From contig NZ_JACHBY010000011.1 of the NCBI RefSeq assembly GCF_014200495.1, positions 73,893-137,892 of the forward strand: DNA of 64,000 bases. Reading direction: 5' to 3'. The DNA is from Mucilaginibacter geliditolerans. GTDB lineage: Bacteria; Bacteroidota; Bacteroidia; Sphingobacteriales; Sphingobacteriaceae. The notes below the pieces were generated by a model. That model did not search any database, was not told where the DNA came from, and saw nothing but the letters and a program-made list of their open reading frames with translations. A program made the translations under genes and the position numbers. Shown here piece after piece: positions 51,433 to 60,782 of the stretch (positions are counted from its first letter, which is position 1; the number at the start of each line of letters is the position of its first letter).

Positions 51433-53736
51433 TTATATCAATACTTCGTTATTCGCTTTTACTACATACTCCTTATCGTGCACCAACACCGTAGTTTCAA
51501 TACCAGAAAGGTTTTTTATAGCTATTTGTTCCTTGCTTACCTTAACATTCAGCAAACTTCCCCTAAAACCTACATGAAACGAGAATGAGGCCCATTTACC
51601 GGGTAAAAATGGGTTGAATGAAAGCTTATCATCGCGCATGCGCATACCGCCGAAACCTTCAACAACTGCCATCCAGGTACCTGCCATGGAGGTAATATGG
51701 CAGCCATCCTCGGTATCATTGTTATAATCGTCCAGATCTAAACGTGAAGTACGGAGGTAAAATTCATAAGCCCTTGCTTCATCGCCTAATTTGGCAGCTA
51801 GTATGGCATGTAAACATGGCGATAGTGACGATTCATGCACAGTACGCGGCTCATAAAAATCAAAATTCCGGCGGATAGTATCTATATCATACTTATCCTC
51901 AAAAAAGTAAATCCCCTGCAAAACATCAGCCTGTTTAATAAAGCAGGAGCGCAGTATCCTGTCCCAGCTCCATTTCTGGTTTAGCGGGCGGTCTGATGCG
52001 GGCAGATCCTTAACTAATATTTGCTCCTTATCGAGGTAGCCGTCCTGCTGTAAAAATACCTGGTTGCCCTCATCATACGGATAATACATATTATCAATAA
52101 TGTGCTTGAACTTTTTCGTTTCCTGCTGCTCATTAAAGTTTAGTTTGGTTATGAGTTTGGCATATTTATCAGCATCCATAGCCTTTACTTTTCCCATTAC
52201 TTCCATGGCATATTGCATGCACCAGGTGGCTAAAGTATTGGTATACCAGTTATTGTTGATGTTATTTTCGTACTCATTTGGCCCGGTTATGCCCAGCATT
52301 ACATATTTTTCCTTATCAGCCGACCAGCTAACCCGGTAACCCCAGAAACGGGCTATGCCAATGAGTACTTCCAGTCCGTAATCAACCAGGTAATCCACAT
52401 CGCCGGTATAACGAACATAATTAAATATGGCGTAGGCAATAGCGCCGTTGCGGTGTAATTCTTCAAACGTTATTTCCCACTCGTTATGGCATTCGATACC
52501 ATTAATACTTACCATTGGGTATAGCGCGGCGCCATTGCCAAAGCCTAACATGCCCGCATTTTGGTAAGCCTGCTCTAATTGTTTATACCGATAAAGCAAC
52601 AGATTTTTGGTCACTTTTTGCTCAGCGGTTGATAGGTAGAAAGGCACACAATAGGCCTCTGTATCCCAATAAGTTACACCACCGTATTTTTCGCCAGTAA
52701 AACCTTTGGGGCCTATGTTCAGCCGGTCGTCTTCACCGGTATAAGTTTGATTAAGCTGGAAAATATTAAAACGTATAGCCTGCTGTGCCGATGTATCGCC
52801 CTCGATGATAATATCATTGTGTTTCCATTTCTCTTCCCAGGCAGCGACTTGCTCAGCCAGCATAGTATCAAATCCCTTTTTGCTAACGCGATCTAAAGTG
52901 GTTTTGAGGTTAGCTATCAAATCCTCAACCTTATGATTTTGTGAGGACAGGTTGGCGGCATATTTTAGTACAGTTATCGGCTGCCCCTTTTGTGCCTGTA
53001 ACGTTATTTTGGCGCCAATATATTTTTCCTTTTGGATGATCTCATCTGTAGCTCCAACTGCTTGTCCGTTTTGAAAAATACTGAATTGCATGCCAGTTGC
53101 TACATCAAAACCTGTTTTTTTAGTGCGCATTTGTATATAGCAGCCGTTATCATCGCAGCCTTTCGCAACCTCGTCCCAAAACTTTTCATCGTAATTAGCA
53201 TCCTGGTTTACTACATCGCCATCGATAAAAGGCGTGACAGTTATCGCACCATCAAAATTTAAAGGTGTGAGTGTATATTTTATAGCCCCGGTTTCATCAT
53301 CGGCCATGCTGCAAAAACGGATGGCCTCAACCTCAACCTGTTTGCCCGAATTGTTTTTAGCGGTGAAATTCCGTTTCAGGTAACCCTCCTTCATATTCAG
53401 CTCACGGCGAAAATTGCTTACCGCACATTTAGCCAGATCGAGCTGTTCGCCATCGATCAAAATATCAATACCTACCCAGTTGGCGGCATTAAGTACTTTC
53501 GAGAAATATTCAGGATAGCCGTTTTTCCACCAGCCAACACGTGTTTTATCGTTATAATAAACGCCGGCTACATAATTGCCCTGCAAGGTTTCGCCGGAGT
53601 ATGCTTCCTCAAAATTAGCCCGCTGGCCCATCCGGCCATTACCCAAACTAAAAATACTTTCAGATATCTTGTTATGAGTCGGGGTAAATCCTTCTTCGAT
53701 TATCTTCCACTCATCAATTTTTATGTAGTCTTTCAT
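51433..53736 (-). CDS. GH65 maltose phosphorylase-type enzyme
   Basis: A 767-residue GH65 phosphorylase. The N-terminal beta-sandwich is followed by an (alpha/alpha)6 barrel with the catalytic Glu in ITGPNEYENNINNNWYTN and the phosphate-binding loop HESSLSPCLHAILAAKLGD; FNIFQLNQTY and YWDTEAYCVPFYL are also typical. It splits an alpha-glucosyl disaccharide with phosphate to glucose and beta-glucose-1-phosphate. The neighbouring pgmB gene, which uses exactly that product, supports maltose (or less likely trehalose or kojibiose) phosphorolysis. Confidence 0.9.
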   Translation of the reverse strand: MKDYIKIDEWKIIEEGFTPTHNKISESIFSLGNGRMGQRANFEEAYSGETLQGNYVAGVYYNDKTRVGWWKNGYPEYFSKVLNAANWVGIDILIDGEQLDLAKCAVSNFRRELNMKEGYLKRNFTAKNNSGKQVEVEAIRFCSMADDETGAIKYTLTPLNFDGAITVTPFIDGDVVNQDANYDEKFWDEVAKGCDDNGCYIQMRTKKTGFDVATGMQFSIFQNGQAVGATDEIIQKEKYIGAKITLQAQKGQPITVLKYAANLSSQNHKVEDLIANLKTTLDRVSKKGFDTMLAEQVAAWEEKWKHNDIIIEGDTSAQQAIRFNIFQLNQTYTGEDDRLNIGPKGFTGEKYGGVTYWDTEAYCVPFYLSTAEQKVTKNLLLYRYKQLEQAYQNAGMLGFGNGAALYPMVSINGIECHNEWEITFEELHRNGAIAYAIFNYVRYTGDVDYLVDYGLEVLIGIARFWGYRVSWSADKEKYVMLGITGPNEYENNINNNWYTNTLATWCMQYAMEVMGKVKAMDADKYAKLITKLNFNEQQETKKFKHIIDNMYYPYDEGNQVFLQQDGYLDKEQILVKDLPASDRPLNQKWSWDRILRSCFIKQADVLQGIYFFEDKYDIDTIRRNFDFYEPRTVHESSLSPCLHAILAAKLGDEARAYEFYLRTSRLDLDDYNNDTEDGCHITSMAGTWMAVVEGFGGMRMRDDKLSFNPFLPGKWASFSFHVGFRGSLLNVKVSKEQIAIKNLSGIETTVLVHDKEYVVKANNEVLI

Positions 53737-53752
53737 TTATTTTCTATGAATT

Positions 53753-53836
53753 GTCATTGCGAGCGATAGCGTGGCAATCTCGTCGCGTTCAATATACACG
53801 CGACGAGGTTGCTTCGTCGTTTCTCCTCGCAATGAC
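53753..53836. repeat. GTCATTGCGAG-family palindrome
   Basis: gtcattgcgagcgatagcgt opens the element and ctcgcaatgac closes it; the middle carries cgcgacgaggttgcttcgtc and its partial inverse. It lies between the pgmB stop codon and the GH65 start. Confidence 0.85.
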
Positions 53837-53853
53837 ATGGTGGAGCTTATAAT

Positions 53854-54504
53854 TTATAACTCATCCAATTTCTCAATACTCATCTTATCCAGCCCGCTAA
53901 TTACCAAATTAGCCTCAGTCAATACTTCCGGCGAACCTATGCCAACCGCTTTCATGCCCCCGGCTATGGCTGCCTGTATCCCTGCTATGGCATCTTCAAA
54001 TACTACGCAATCGGCAGGTGCAACGCCTACTGCTTCGGCACCTTTCAGAAATACTTCTGGATCAGGTTTGGCTTTTGATACTTTGTTGCCATCAATAATA
54101 GCATCAAACAGATCAACTATACCTATCTTTTCCAATATCATCATGGAATTTTTACTGGCCGAACCGAGCGCGGTTTTTATGCCAGCATCACGGCAGGATT
54201 GTACAAATTCCTTTGCTCCCGGTAGTATTTCATCAGGTTTCATGTGGTTGATCATCTCTACATACCAGGTATTCTTTTCTGTGGCTAAAACTTCCTGTTC
54301 AGCAGCGGTTTTGGTAATGCCGCCCCATTGTAATATCAGTTCAAGCGAGCGTACACGGCTCACACCCTTAAGTTTTTCGTTTTGCTCTTCGGTAAAATCA
54401 AAACCAAGGGAGTTTGCAAGGCGTTTCCAGGCTTTGTAGTGGTATACTGCAGTGTCTACAATAACACCGTCAAGGTCAAAAATACAGGCTTTTATACTAT
54501 TCAT
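53854..54504 (-). CDS. pgmB: Beta-phosphoglucomutase
   Basis: A 216-residue HAD-family phosphomutase. The nucleophile motif FDLDGVIVDTA (residues 9-19), the hinge RVRSLELIL, motif II GSASKNSM, motif III KAKPDPEVFLKGA and the acidic VVFEDAIAGIQAA are intact. It converts beta-glucose-1-phosphate from the GH65 enzyme to glucose-6-phosphate. It is the promoter-proximal gene of the minus-strand sugar cluster and is divergent from icmF. The 54505-54816 gap has no gene and no recognisable cobalamin riboswitch. Confidence 0.92.
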   Translation of the reverse strand: MNSIKACIFDLDGVIVDTAVYHYKAWKRLANSLGFDFTEEQNEKLKGVSRVRSLELILQWGGITKTAAEQEVLATEKNTWYVEMINHMKPDEILPGAKEFVQSCRDAGIKTALGSASKNSMMILEKIGIVDLFDAIIDGNKVSKAKPDPEVFLKGAEAVGVAPADCVVFEDAIAGIQAAIAGGMKAVGIGSPEVLTEANLVISGLDKMSIEKLDEL

Positions 54505-54783
54505 TTATCGTGTTGTACATTTAACACTAAGGTATAGTTTTTTTGGGATTGGAAATGAATAATTAATTAACCATTGTCAATTACGGAAGCGGAGGCATTC
54601 TCTGAACAACTAGAATATTGATTACCTATTGCATAGTATCATTTGTCGTGAATAGCATCGTTTTTTTGCAGGTTATTTTTCAAAGGGCGCTGCTACGTTT
54701 GTCCTGATACAAAAATTAACCGGAAGCAGGATAGCTTAAATCATTTGCATAGCTGCATATCAGCACATCTGCACATTAAATCC

Positions 54784-54791
54784 ATATCTTT
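54784..54791 (+). promoter_or_regulatory. Putative -7 promoter box for icmF
   Basis: TATCTTTG matches TAnnTTTG, 25 bp before the ATG at 54817. Spacing suggests a leader of roughly 20 nt. Confidence 0.5.
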
Positions 54792-54816
54792 GCTTTATCC
54801 CAATTATATATACCGT

Positions 54817-57800
54817 ATGGAAAGTGTTGCTGCTTACCGGAGTAAAAATAAAATTCGTTTTGTTACCGCTGCTTCCTTGTTTGATGGGCATGATGCTACT
54901 ATAAACATTATGCGCCGTATTTTGCAATCGAGCGGTGCCGAGGTGATCCACCTGGGCCATAACCGCAGTGTTGAGGAGGTGGTTACCTGTGCCATACAAG
55001 AAGATGTACAGGGCATTGCGCTTACCAGTTACCAGGGCGGCCATGTGGAGTATTTTAAATACATGTATGACTTGCTGCAGGAACGCGGGGCGGGCCATAT
55101 CAAAATATTTGGTGGCGGCGGTGGGGTAATACTGCCTAAAGAGATTGCCGAATTACAGGATTATGGCATAGCGCGCATTTACTCGCCTGATGATGGCCGC
55201 ACTATGGGCTTACAGGGTATGATAAACGATATGCTGCTGCAATGTGATCACCCGGTGCGCACGCATTTGAATGGCGAGTTAAAGCATTTGAACGAAAAGG
55301 ATGGTCAAAGTATTGGGGCATTAATAACACTGGCTGAGGCTGGGAACCTTACCCCAACTCTCTTCAAACGAGAGAGAGTTAGTGTGGGAAAAAGTGAAGC
55401 CTTCCCCTTTGGGGAGGATTTAGGTGGGGTTGTTTTAGGCATTACAGGCACCGGTGGCTCAGGAAAATCATCACTGGTGGATGAATTGGTGCGGCGTTTT
55501 TTGATGGAGACGGATAAAACCATCGCCATTATATCAGTCGACCCAAGCAAAAGAAAAACAGGCGGTGCATTGCTGGGTGATAGGATCAGGATGAACGCCA
55601 TTAACTCGCCGAGGGTTTATATGCGCTCACTGGCTACCCGGCAGGCTAACCTGGCTTTGAGCAAACATGTACAGGAGTCGGTTGATATCTGCAAGGCTGC
55701 CGGTTATGATCTGATTATAGTAGAAACAAGCGGAATAGGCCAGAGCGATACCATGATAACCGATTATTGTGATGTATCACTATATGTAATGACACCTGAA
55801 TTTGGCGCGGCTACACAGCTGGAAAAGATAGACATGCTGGATTTCGCTGATATGGTGGCGATAAATAAATTCGACAAACGCGGCGCGTTGGATGCTATAC
55901 GTGATGTGCGTAAACAATATAAGCGTAATCACCAGTTGTTTACTGCCAAGGATGATGAGCTGCCGATATTCGGCACCATGGCATCGCAGTTCAATGATCA
56001 GGGGATGAATGAACTGTTTACGGCGCTCGCTGGGGTGATAAAGGTGAAGACTGGCGTTGATTTGATTGGCTCTCACGTAGAGACGCAACATTTTGCGTCT
56101 CCACCAACCGGGAAAAGCTATATCATTCCTCCCGATAGGATAAGATATTTAGCAGAAATTGCCGAGAGCAGCAAGGCCTATGCTGAATGGGTAGATGAGC
56201 AGTGTAAGGTTGCTATGCAGCTATACAATGTGCGGGGTACGATAGATCTGTTGGAGAAACACACCCCTAACCCCTCTCAAGAGGGGAACCATGACGTAGA
56301 GACGCAATACTTTGCGTCTCATAACGGGAAACCCTCAAAGCAGGAGACGCAAAATATTGCGTCTCTACGGGAGATATACACTCATTTAGAAAATCATTTT
56401 CATCCGGATTGTAAACGTTTATTGAATGATTGGCCTGATACCGTACGAAAATACAAAACCGAAAATTTTATATATAAAGTACGCGATAAGGAGATAAAAC
56501 AACCTTTGTTTTACACTTCATTATCGCAATTGCAGATACCTAAAATAGCCCTCCCGAAGTATGAGGCCTGGGGCGATATTTTACGCTGGCTGCTTAACGA
56601 AAATGTACCGGGAGAATTCCCCTATACAGCAGGTGTATTCCCGCTAAAGCGCGACACAGAAGATCCTACCCGCATGTTTGCCGGTGAGGGCGGGCCGGAG
56701 CGCACCAATAAACGGTTTCATTATGTATCACTCGGTCAGCCTGCGCACAGGTTGAGCACAGCCTTTGATTCGGTTACGTTGTATGGTGAGGATCCGCATA
56801 TTCGCCCTGATATTTATGGGAAAATTGGCAACGCGGGCGTAAGTATAGCAACGCTGGATGATGCCAAGAAACTATATTCCGGTTTTGATTTGTGCAGCGC
56901 ATCCACCTCGGTAAGCATGACCATTAATGGCCCTGCCCCTATGCTGCTTGGCTTTTTTATGAACGTGGCCATAGATCAGCAATGTGAAAAATATATCCGA
57001 GAGCATCATTTGGAACATTTGGTAGAAGCAAAGTTTAGGGAGGTGTATGAAGATCAAAATCTTTCCCGCCCTTATTACGATGGTGAACTCCCTGCCGGTA
57101 ACGATGGTCTGGGCCTGATGCTCCTCGGCCTAACCGGCGATCAGGTATTGCCTGCTGACATCTACGCAAAAATTAAAGCTTATGCCATTGCAACTGTACG
57201 CGGTACAGTGCAGGCTGATATTTTAAAGGAAGACCAGGCGCAGAATACCTGCATCTTCAGTACGGAGTTCGCGCTGCGAATGATGGGCGATATACAACAG
57301 TATTTTATTCAAGAGAAAGTAAGAAATTTTTACTCGGTATCTATCTCGGGCTATCATATTGCTGAGGCAGGGGCGAATCCCATTACACAATTGGCGTTTA
57401 CCTTATCGAATGGTTTTACCTATGTTGAATATTACCTGAGTCGGGGTATGCATATTGATGATTTCGCGCCAAACCTATCGTTCTTTTTCTCTAATGGTAT
57501 CGATCCGGAATATTCAGTGATTGGCCGGGTGGCACGTCGGATCTGGGCCAAGGCGGTTAAGAATAAATACAAGGGTAACGATCGCTCGCAAAAGTTGAAA
57601 TACCATATCCAAACCAGCGGCAGGTCGCTGCATGCGCAGGAGATAGATTTTAATGATATCCGCACCACATTGCAGGCCTTGTATGCTATTTATGATAACT
57701 GCAACTCGCTGCACACCAATGCCTATGACGAGGCCATTACCACCCCTACCGAGGAATCAGTACGCAGGGCCATGGCTATACAGCTCATCATCAACCGTGA

Positions 57801-58299
57801 ACTGGGATTGGCAAAAAATGAGAACCCACTACAAGGCTCATTTATTATTGAAGAGCTTACCGACCTGGTTGAAGAAGCCGTAATGACCGAATTTAAAGCC
57901 ATTAATGACCGCGGTGGAGTACTAGGCGCTATGGAAACCATGTACCAGCGCAGTAAGATACAGGAAGAATCATTATACTATGAAACCCTTAAACATAACG
58001 GCGAATACCCCATTGTAGGCGTTAATACATTCCTCAACAAAAAAGGTTCGCCAACCATTACCCCCGGTGAGGTTATCCGCGCTACAGAAGAGGAAAAGCA
58101 ATACCAGATCAGCACCCTGCAGGCCTTTCAGCAGCGTAACGAAGCCATTGTACCGCAACTGTTAAAGGAGCTGCAAACCAAAGCCATCGCCGGCGACAAT
58201 ATTTTTGAAAGCCTGATGGAGGCCTGTAAATACTGTTCATTAGGGCAGATATCGCATGCTTTATATGAGGTTGGCGGGCAGTATAGAAGGAATATGTAG
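54817..58299 (+). CDS. icmF: Fused isobutyryl-CoA mutase IcmF (B12-binding, GTPase and mutase domains) with in-frame repeat insertions
   Basis: A 1160-residue B12-dependent acyl-CoA mutase that carries its own G-protein chaperone. Order: B12 domain (about 10-150; [11 protein letters not shown] with His25 as cobalt ligand; [12 protein letters not shown]), a MeaI-type GTPase (P-loop [13 protein letters not shown] near 212; NKFD), a linker, and the mutase barrel (from about 560; [39 protein letters not shown]). The Phe in GVFP and the layout fit IcmF (isobutyryl-CoA to n-butyryl-CoA) rather than methylmalonyl-CoA mutase. The start 54817 is chosen because the frame upstream has only a TTG. Dispersed palindromes are inserted in frame at about residues 175-207, 421-429 and 481-518, all in linkers; no stop results. 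Confidence 0.9.
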   Translation: MESVAAYRSKNKIRFVTAASLFDGHDATINIMRRILQSSGAEVIHLGHNRSVEEVVTCAIQEDVQGIALTSYQGGHVEYFKYMYDLLQERGAGHIKIFGGGGGVILPKEIAELQDYGIARIYSPDDGRTMGLQGMINDMLLQCDHPVRTHLNGELKHLNEKDGQSIGALITLAEAGNLTPTLFKRERVSVGKSEAFPFGEDLGGVVLGITGTGGSGKSSLVDELVRRFLMETDKTIAIISVDPSKRKTGGALLGDRIRMNAINSPRVYMRSLATRQANLALSKHVQESVDICKAAGYDLIIVETSGIGQSDTMITDYCDVSLYVMTPEFGAATQLEKIDMLDFADMVAINKFDKRGALDAIRDVRKQYKRNHQLFTAKDDELPIFGTMASQFNDQGMNELFTALAGVIKVKTGVDLIGSHVETQHFASPPTGKSYIIPPDRIRYLAEIAESSKAYAEWVDEQCKVAMQLYNVRGTIDLLEKHTPNPSQEGNHDVETQYFASHNGKPSKQETQNIASLREIYTHLENHFHPDCKRLLNDWPDTVRKYKTENFIYKVRDKEIKQPLFYTSLSQLQIPKIALPKYEAWGDILRWLLNENVPGEFPYTAGVFPLKRDTEDPTRMFAGEGGPERTNKRFHYVSLGQPAHRLSTAFDSVTLYGEDPHIRPDIYGKIGNAGVSIATLDDAKKLYSGFDLCSASTSVSMTINGPAPMLLGFFMNVAIDQQCEKYIREHHLEHLVEAKFREVYEDQNLSRPYYDGELPAGNDGLGLMLLGLTGDQVLPADIYAKIKAYAIATVRGTVQADILKEDQAQNTCIFSTEFALRMMGDIQQYFIQEKVRNFYSVSISGYHIAEAGANPITQLAFTLSNGFTYVEYYLSRGMHIDDFAPNLSFFFSNGIDPEYSVIGRVARRIWAKAVKNKYKGNDRSQKLKYHIQTSGRSLHAQEIDFNDIRTTLQALYAIYDNCNSLHTNAYDEAITTPTEESVRRAMAIQLIINRELGLAKNENPLQGSFIIEELTDLVEEAVMTEFKAINDRGGVLGAMETMYQRSKIQEESLYYETLKHNGEYPIVGVNTFLNKKGSPTITPGEVIRATEEEKQYQISTLQAFQQRNEAIVPQLLKELQTKAIAGDNIFESLMEACKYCSLGQISHALYEVGGQYRRNM
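55345..55437 (+). repeat. In-frame repeat block between the B12 and GTPase domains of icmF
   Basis: Two repeat-like modules are read through: accccaactctcttcaaacg with the inverse gagagagtt, then cttcccctttggggagga followed by ttaggtggggttg. They encode the low-complexity stretch [12 protein letters not shown]...[11 protein letters not shown] just before the GTPase domain. Both resemble dispersed intergenic repeats; compare cctctcctttggagaggg at 47537. Confidence 0.6.
56077..56102 (+). repeat. GAGACGCAA palindrome copy 1 inside icmF
   Basis: gtagagacgcaacattttgc with tct completes a palindrome of inverted gagacgcaa/ttgcgtctc arms. It encodes VETQHFAS. Two more copies lie 200-270 bp downstream, read in the same frame. 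Confidence 0.8.
56258..56368 (+). repeat. Three consecutive palindromes in frame inside the icmF linker
   Basis: Positions 56258-56289 are identical to the 32-bp right repeat of the DUF559 unit (40577-40608) and encode [10 protein letters not shown], as there. They are followed by gtagagacgcaatactttgc (56296-56320) and the inverted copy gagacgcaaaatattgcgtc (56344-56368), which encode VETQYFAS and QETQNIAS. All 111 bp stay open in the icmF frame. Confidence 0.9.
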
Positions 58300-58358
58300 G
58301 GAATATATTGTGGTAACAAACCTACCCCGCTACTGCACTAATGGTCTACTCACCACGC

Positions 58359-58457
58359 GTCATTGCGAGCGATAGCGTGGCAATCCCTGACTATGCAGAT
58401 CAACAATGCATGCCTTCGCCCTGTGCAGTTAGGGATTGCTTCGTACCTCGCAATGAC
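58359..58457. repeat. GTCATTGCGAG-family palindrome
   Basis: gtcattgcgagcgatagcgt opens the left arm and cctcgcaatgac closes the right arm. The 58300-58611 gap between icmF and the MutS-like gene holds this repeat and an AT-rich leader, no gene. Confidence 0.85.
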
Positions 58458-58611
58458 GCTGAGTGATGATGGTGCTCATTTTATAACCCGTCCGTCCGTT
58501 TTTAGATATAGGGTTAGTTTGTAACAAAGCGAACGGATGACTCATTCAGTTAACACTATCACAATAATCTTTAAATTATCGAGTTAACCCTTTATCAAAC
58601 CCAACCTGCAT

Positions 58612-59961
58612 ATGGCCCAACACGTATTTGAACTGGACAGACAAACACGTGAAGACCTATCTATCTTTCCAAATAACACCAACGACCAATCGATACTGAG
58701 TCTTTTTGATCATACAGCTACCATTGGTGGTAAAGAAAAGCTAAGAGATATCTTCCATGCCCCTTTAACCGATGCTGCACAAATTGAGCAAAGAATTAAT
58801 GCTATCAAATACTTTCAAAACACAGATACAACTTTTAAACCCGACAGGATTGCCTGCGATTGCATTGAGTATTATTTAAAACTTGCTCAAAAGCCTACTT
58901 CAGTATCAAAAATAAAAGCTATTGAGCGTAGGGCAATGCACTTCATCTTCAATAATGACAATGACTTTTATACCATTACCAGGGGTATAAATTACACATT
59001 AACTCTTTTAAAAGATCTGCTTAGTTTTTCAGCCGATACAGCAAATGATAATCTGCCTGCACTACTACAAAGTTTTCAATCTACCATAAATAACACGCTT
59101 AAACACCCCGATTTTTCATTGGTGAAATCGCTATCTGAGAAACAAAAACTCAGCGCGATAGACATTGCCAAAGCCGATCATTTATTCAGGTACCAGGGTT
59201 ATGAGCGGATGAAATTATTGCTTGATATAGTTTACCAGCTGGATATTTTTATAACTGTAAGCAACAGGGCAAAGCAACTGGGCTTTTGCCTGCCGGTGAT
59301 CAATAAGTCGGCTGGGCAAGTATTAAATTTAAAGGGCTTGTTCCATCCATTTATTAAGAACCCAATTGATAACGATATAGATTTTAACCCCACCAAAAAC
59401 ATTTGCTTTGTAACCGGGGCAAATATGGCTGGCAAATCCTCCTTTTTAAAATCAGTAGCTGTTTCAGTTTTCTTATCGCAATTAGGTTTTCCCGTGCCAG
59501 CTGCCTATATGGAAACCAGCGTTTTCGACGGGTTGATAACCACCATCAACCTGGCCGATAATGTTAACCAGGGGAACAGTCATTTTTATACCGAGGTATC
59601 AAGAGTAAAACATGTAGCTACACAAATGCATCAATCGCAGAATATGTTAGTGATATTTGATGAGCTGTTCAGGGGCACTAATGTTAAGGATGCTTACGAT
59701 GCATCCTTATCTATCATTACAGCTTTTTCAAAACTGAAGAAAGGCTTTTTTATGATATCAACCCATATTGTTGAAGTAGCCCATGACCTGATCGACATTG
59801 AAAACATCAACTTTAAATATATGGAATCCATTTTCGAAAATGATATGCCTAAATACAGCTACAAACTTATGAATGGAATCACCGAGGAAAGGCTGGGTAT
59901 GTGGATAGTAAAAAATGAAGGTATTGTAGAAATTATTGAGAGATTGATTGTTAAGCAATAA
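58612..59961 (+). CDS. MutS-related ATPase (lacks mismatch-recognition domain)
   Basis: A 449-residue protein that corresponds to the core lever and ATPase domains of MutS. Walker A is TGANMAGKSSFLKSVAVSVF, Walker B is MLVIFDELFRGTN and the switch STHIVEVA follows. The N-terminal mismatch-binding and connector domains of true MutS (about 800 residues) are missing, and there is no Smr domain as in MutS2. Such short MutS-like proteins are frequent in Bacteroidota and of unknown role. It is convergent with the CPBP protease gene, 3 bp apart. Confidence 0.85.
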   Translation: MAQHVFELDRQTREDLSIFPNNTNDQSILSLFDHTATIGGKEKLRDIFHAPLTDAAQIEQRINAIKYFQNTDTTFKPDRIACDCIEYYLKLAQKPTSVSKIKAIERRAMHFIFNNDNDFYTITRGINYTLTLLKDLLSFSADTANDNLPALLQSFQSTINNTLKHPDFSLVKSLSEKQKLSAIDIAKADHLFRYQGYERMKLLLDIVYQLDIFITVSNRAKQLGFCLPVINKSAGQVLNLKGLFHPFIKNPIDNDIDFNPTKNICFVTGANMAGKSSFLKSVAVSVFLSQLGFPVPAAYMETSVFDGLITTINLADNVNQGNSHFYTEVSRVKHVATQMHQSQNMLVIFDELFRGTNVKDAYDASLSIITAFSKLKKGFFMISTHIVEVAHDLIDIENINFKYMESIFENDMPKYSYKLMNGITEERLGMWIVKNEGIVEIIERLIVKQ

Positions 59962-59964
59962 TGA

Positions 59965-60693
59965 TCACTTATGCCCCTTAAACAATGATAATGCAATCAC
60001 ATCTACCAAAAAATGCACTGCAATAACCACTTTTATACTCCTGTATTTTTGATAATGATAGCCTAGCACAATACCTATTAAAAAACTAAAGAGCAATTCA
60101 CTGATAGTTTTATAGCTTAAATGCATAAAAGAAAACAAGGCAGCAGATATCAACACCGGCAAGTGCCTGTTCTTAAAGAATAATGACAATCTGCTCAATA
60201 TATACCCTCTAAAAACAAGCTCTTCTGTAATACCTGCTGTTATTGCCCCAAATACCAGTAAAACTGGATATTGCTTCATTATGGTTCCCAATTTAAATAA
60301 CACAGCATTATTTTCATGCAGGCCCAGCCATGCCGGTATATGCGCAGTAATGGCTGATGCAAAGCATAGCAGGTAAACACCAACAATCGCTTTTATATAA
60401 AATAAGGTATTGTATTTTTCCTCCTTCCACAATAAGAATGGCTGCATTTCGCCGTAGCGGGCATACAGATAAAGGATTCCCAAAACCGCCCATATCAGGA
60501 ACCGGGAAAAAATGAGCCTGTACAGCAGATCTTGCGTGGGTGATAAAAAGAGCATAGAAAGAAAAGGGTATAACATTATAGGCAACGCAATACCACTAAT
60601 CATTAAAGTATTAAACCGCCGGGCATTAATTTTTTCATCGCTATGAATAATTATATCGTCCAGGATATCATCTGTTAGTATGGGCTCAGGCAT
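59965..60693 (-). CDS. CPBP-family intramembrane metalloprotease
   Basis: A 242-residue membrane protein with about seven helices of the CPBP (CAAX protease/bacteriocin-processing) family. The three motifs are EELVFRGYILSR, FSFMHLSYK and HFLVDVIAL. It may process or protect against peptides or cleave membrane proteins; the substrate is unknown. Its 3' end meets the MutS-like gene. Confidence 0.88.
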   Translation of the reverse strand: MPEPILTDDILDDIIIHSDEKINARRFNTLMISGIALPIMLYPFLSMLFLSPTQDLLYRLIFSRFLIWAVLGILYLYARYGEMQPFLLWKEEKYNTLFYIKAIVGVYLLCFASAITAHIPAWLGLHENNAVLFKLGTIMKQYPVLLVFGAITAGITEELVFRGYILSRLSLFFKNRHLPVLISAALFSFMHLSYKTISELLFSFLIGIVLGYHYQKYRSIKVVIAVHFLVDVIALSLFKGHK

Positions 60694-60751
60694 TTATGGG
60701 GTTTAATCAATCTCCTAAATATAATAATTGATCAGCATATACCAACAAAAA

Positions 60752-60774
60752 AGGGATACTGGTTAAGTATCCCT
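60752..60774 (-). terminator. Rho-independent terminator
   Basis: AGGGATACT and AGTATCCCT form a 9-bp stem with a 5-base loop. On the minus strand it is followed by TTTTTTG, 8 bp past the stop of the CarboxypepD_reg gene. Confidence 0.8.
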
Positions 60775-60782
60775 CTTTATGC

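Noticed and set aside
53771..54439. 222-residue plus-strand open frame opposite pgmB
   Set aside because: It is the complement of pgmB, which has all HAD motifs; no family pattern is seen in the plus-strand product.
54745..54816. Longer N-terminus for IcmF starting at 54745
   Set aside because: It needs a TTG start, lacks family similarity and overlaps the likely promoter box at 54784.
54505..54816. Cobalamin riboswitch ahead of icmF
   Set aside because: I found no B12-box-like sequence or extended pairing in this gap.
55345..56368. Frameshift or pseudogene status of icmF due to inserted repeats
   Set aside because: The frame remains open through all insertions and all catalytic motifs on both sides are intact.
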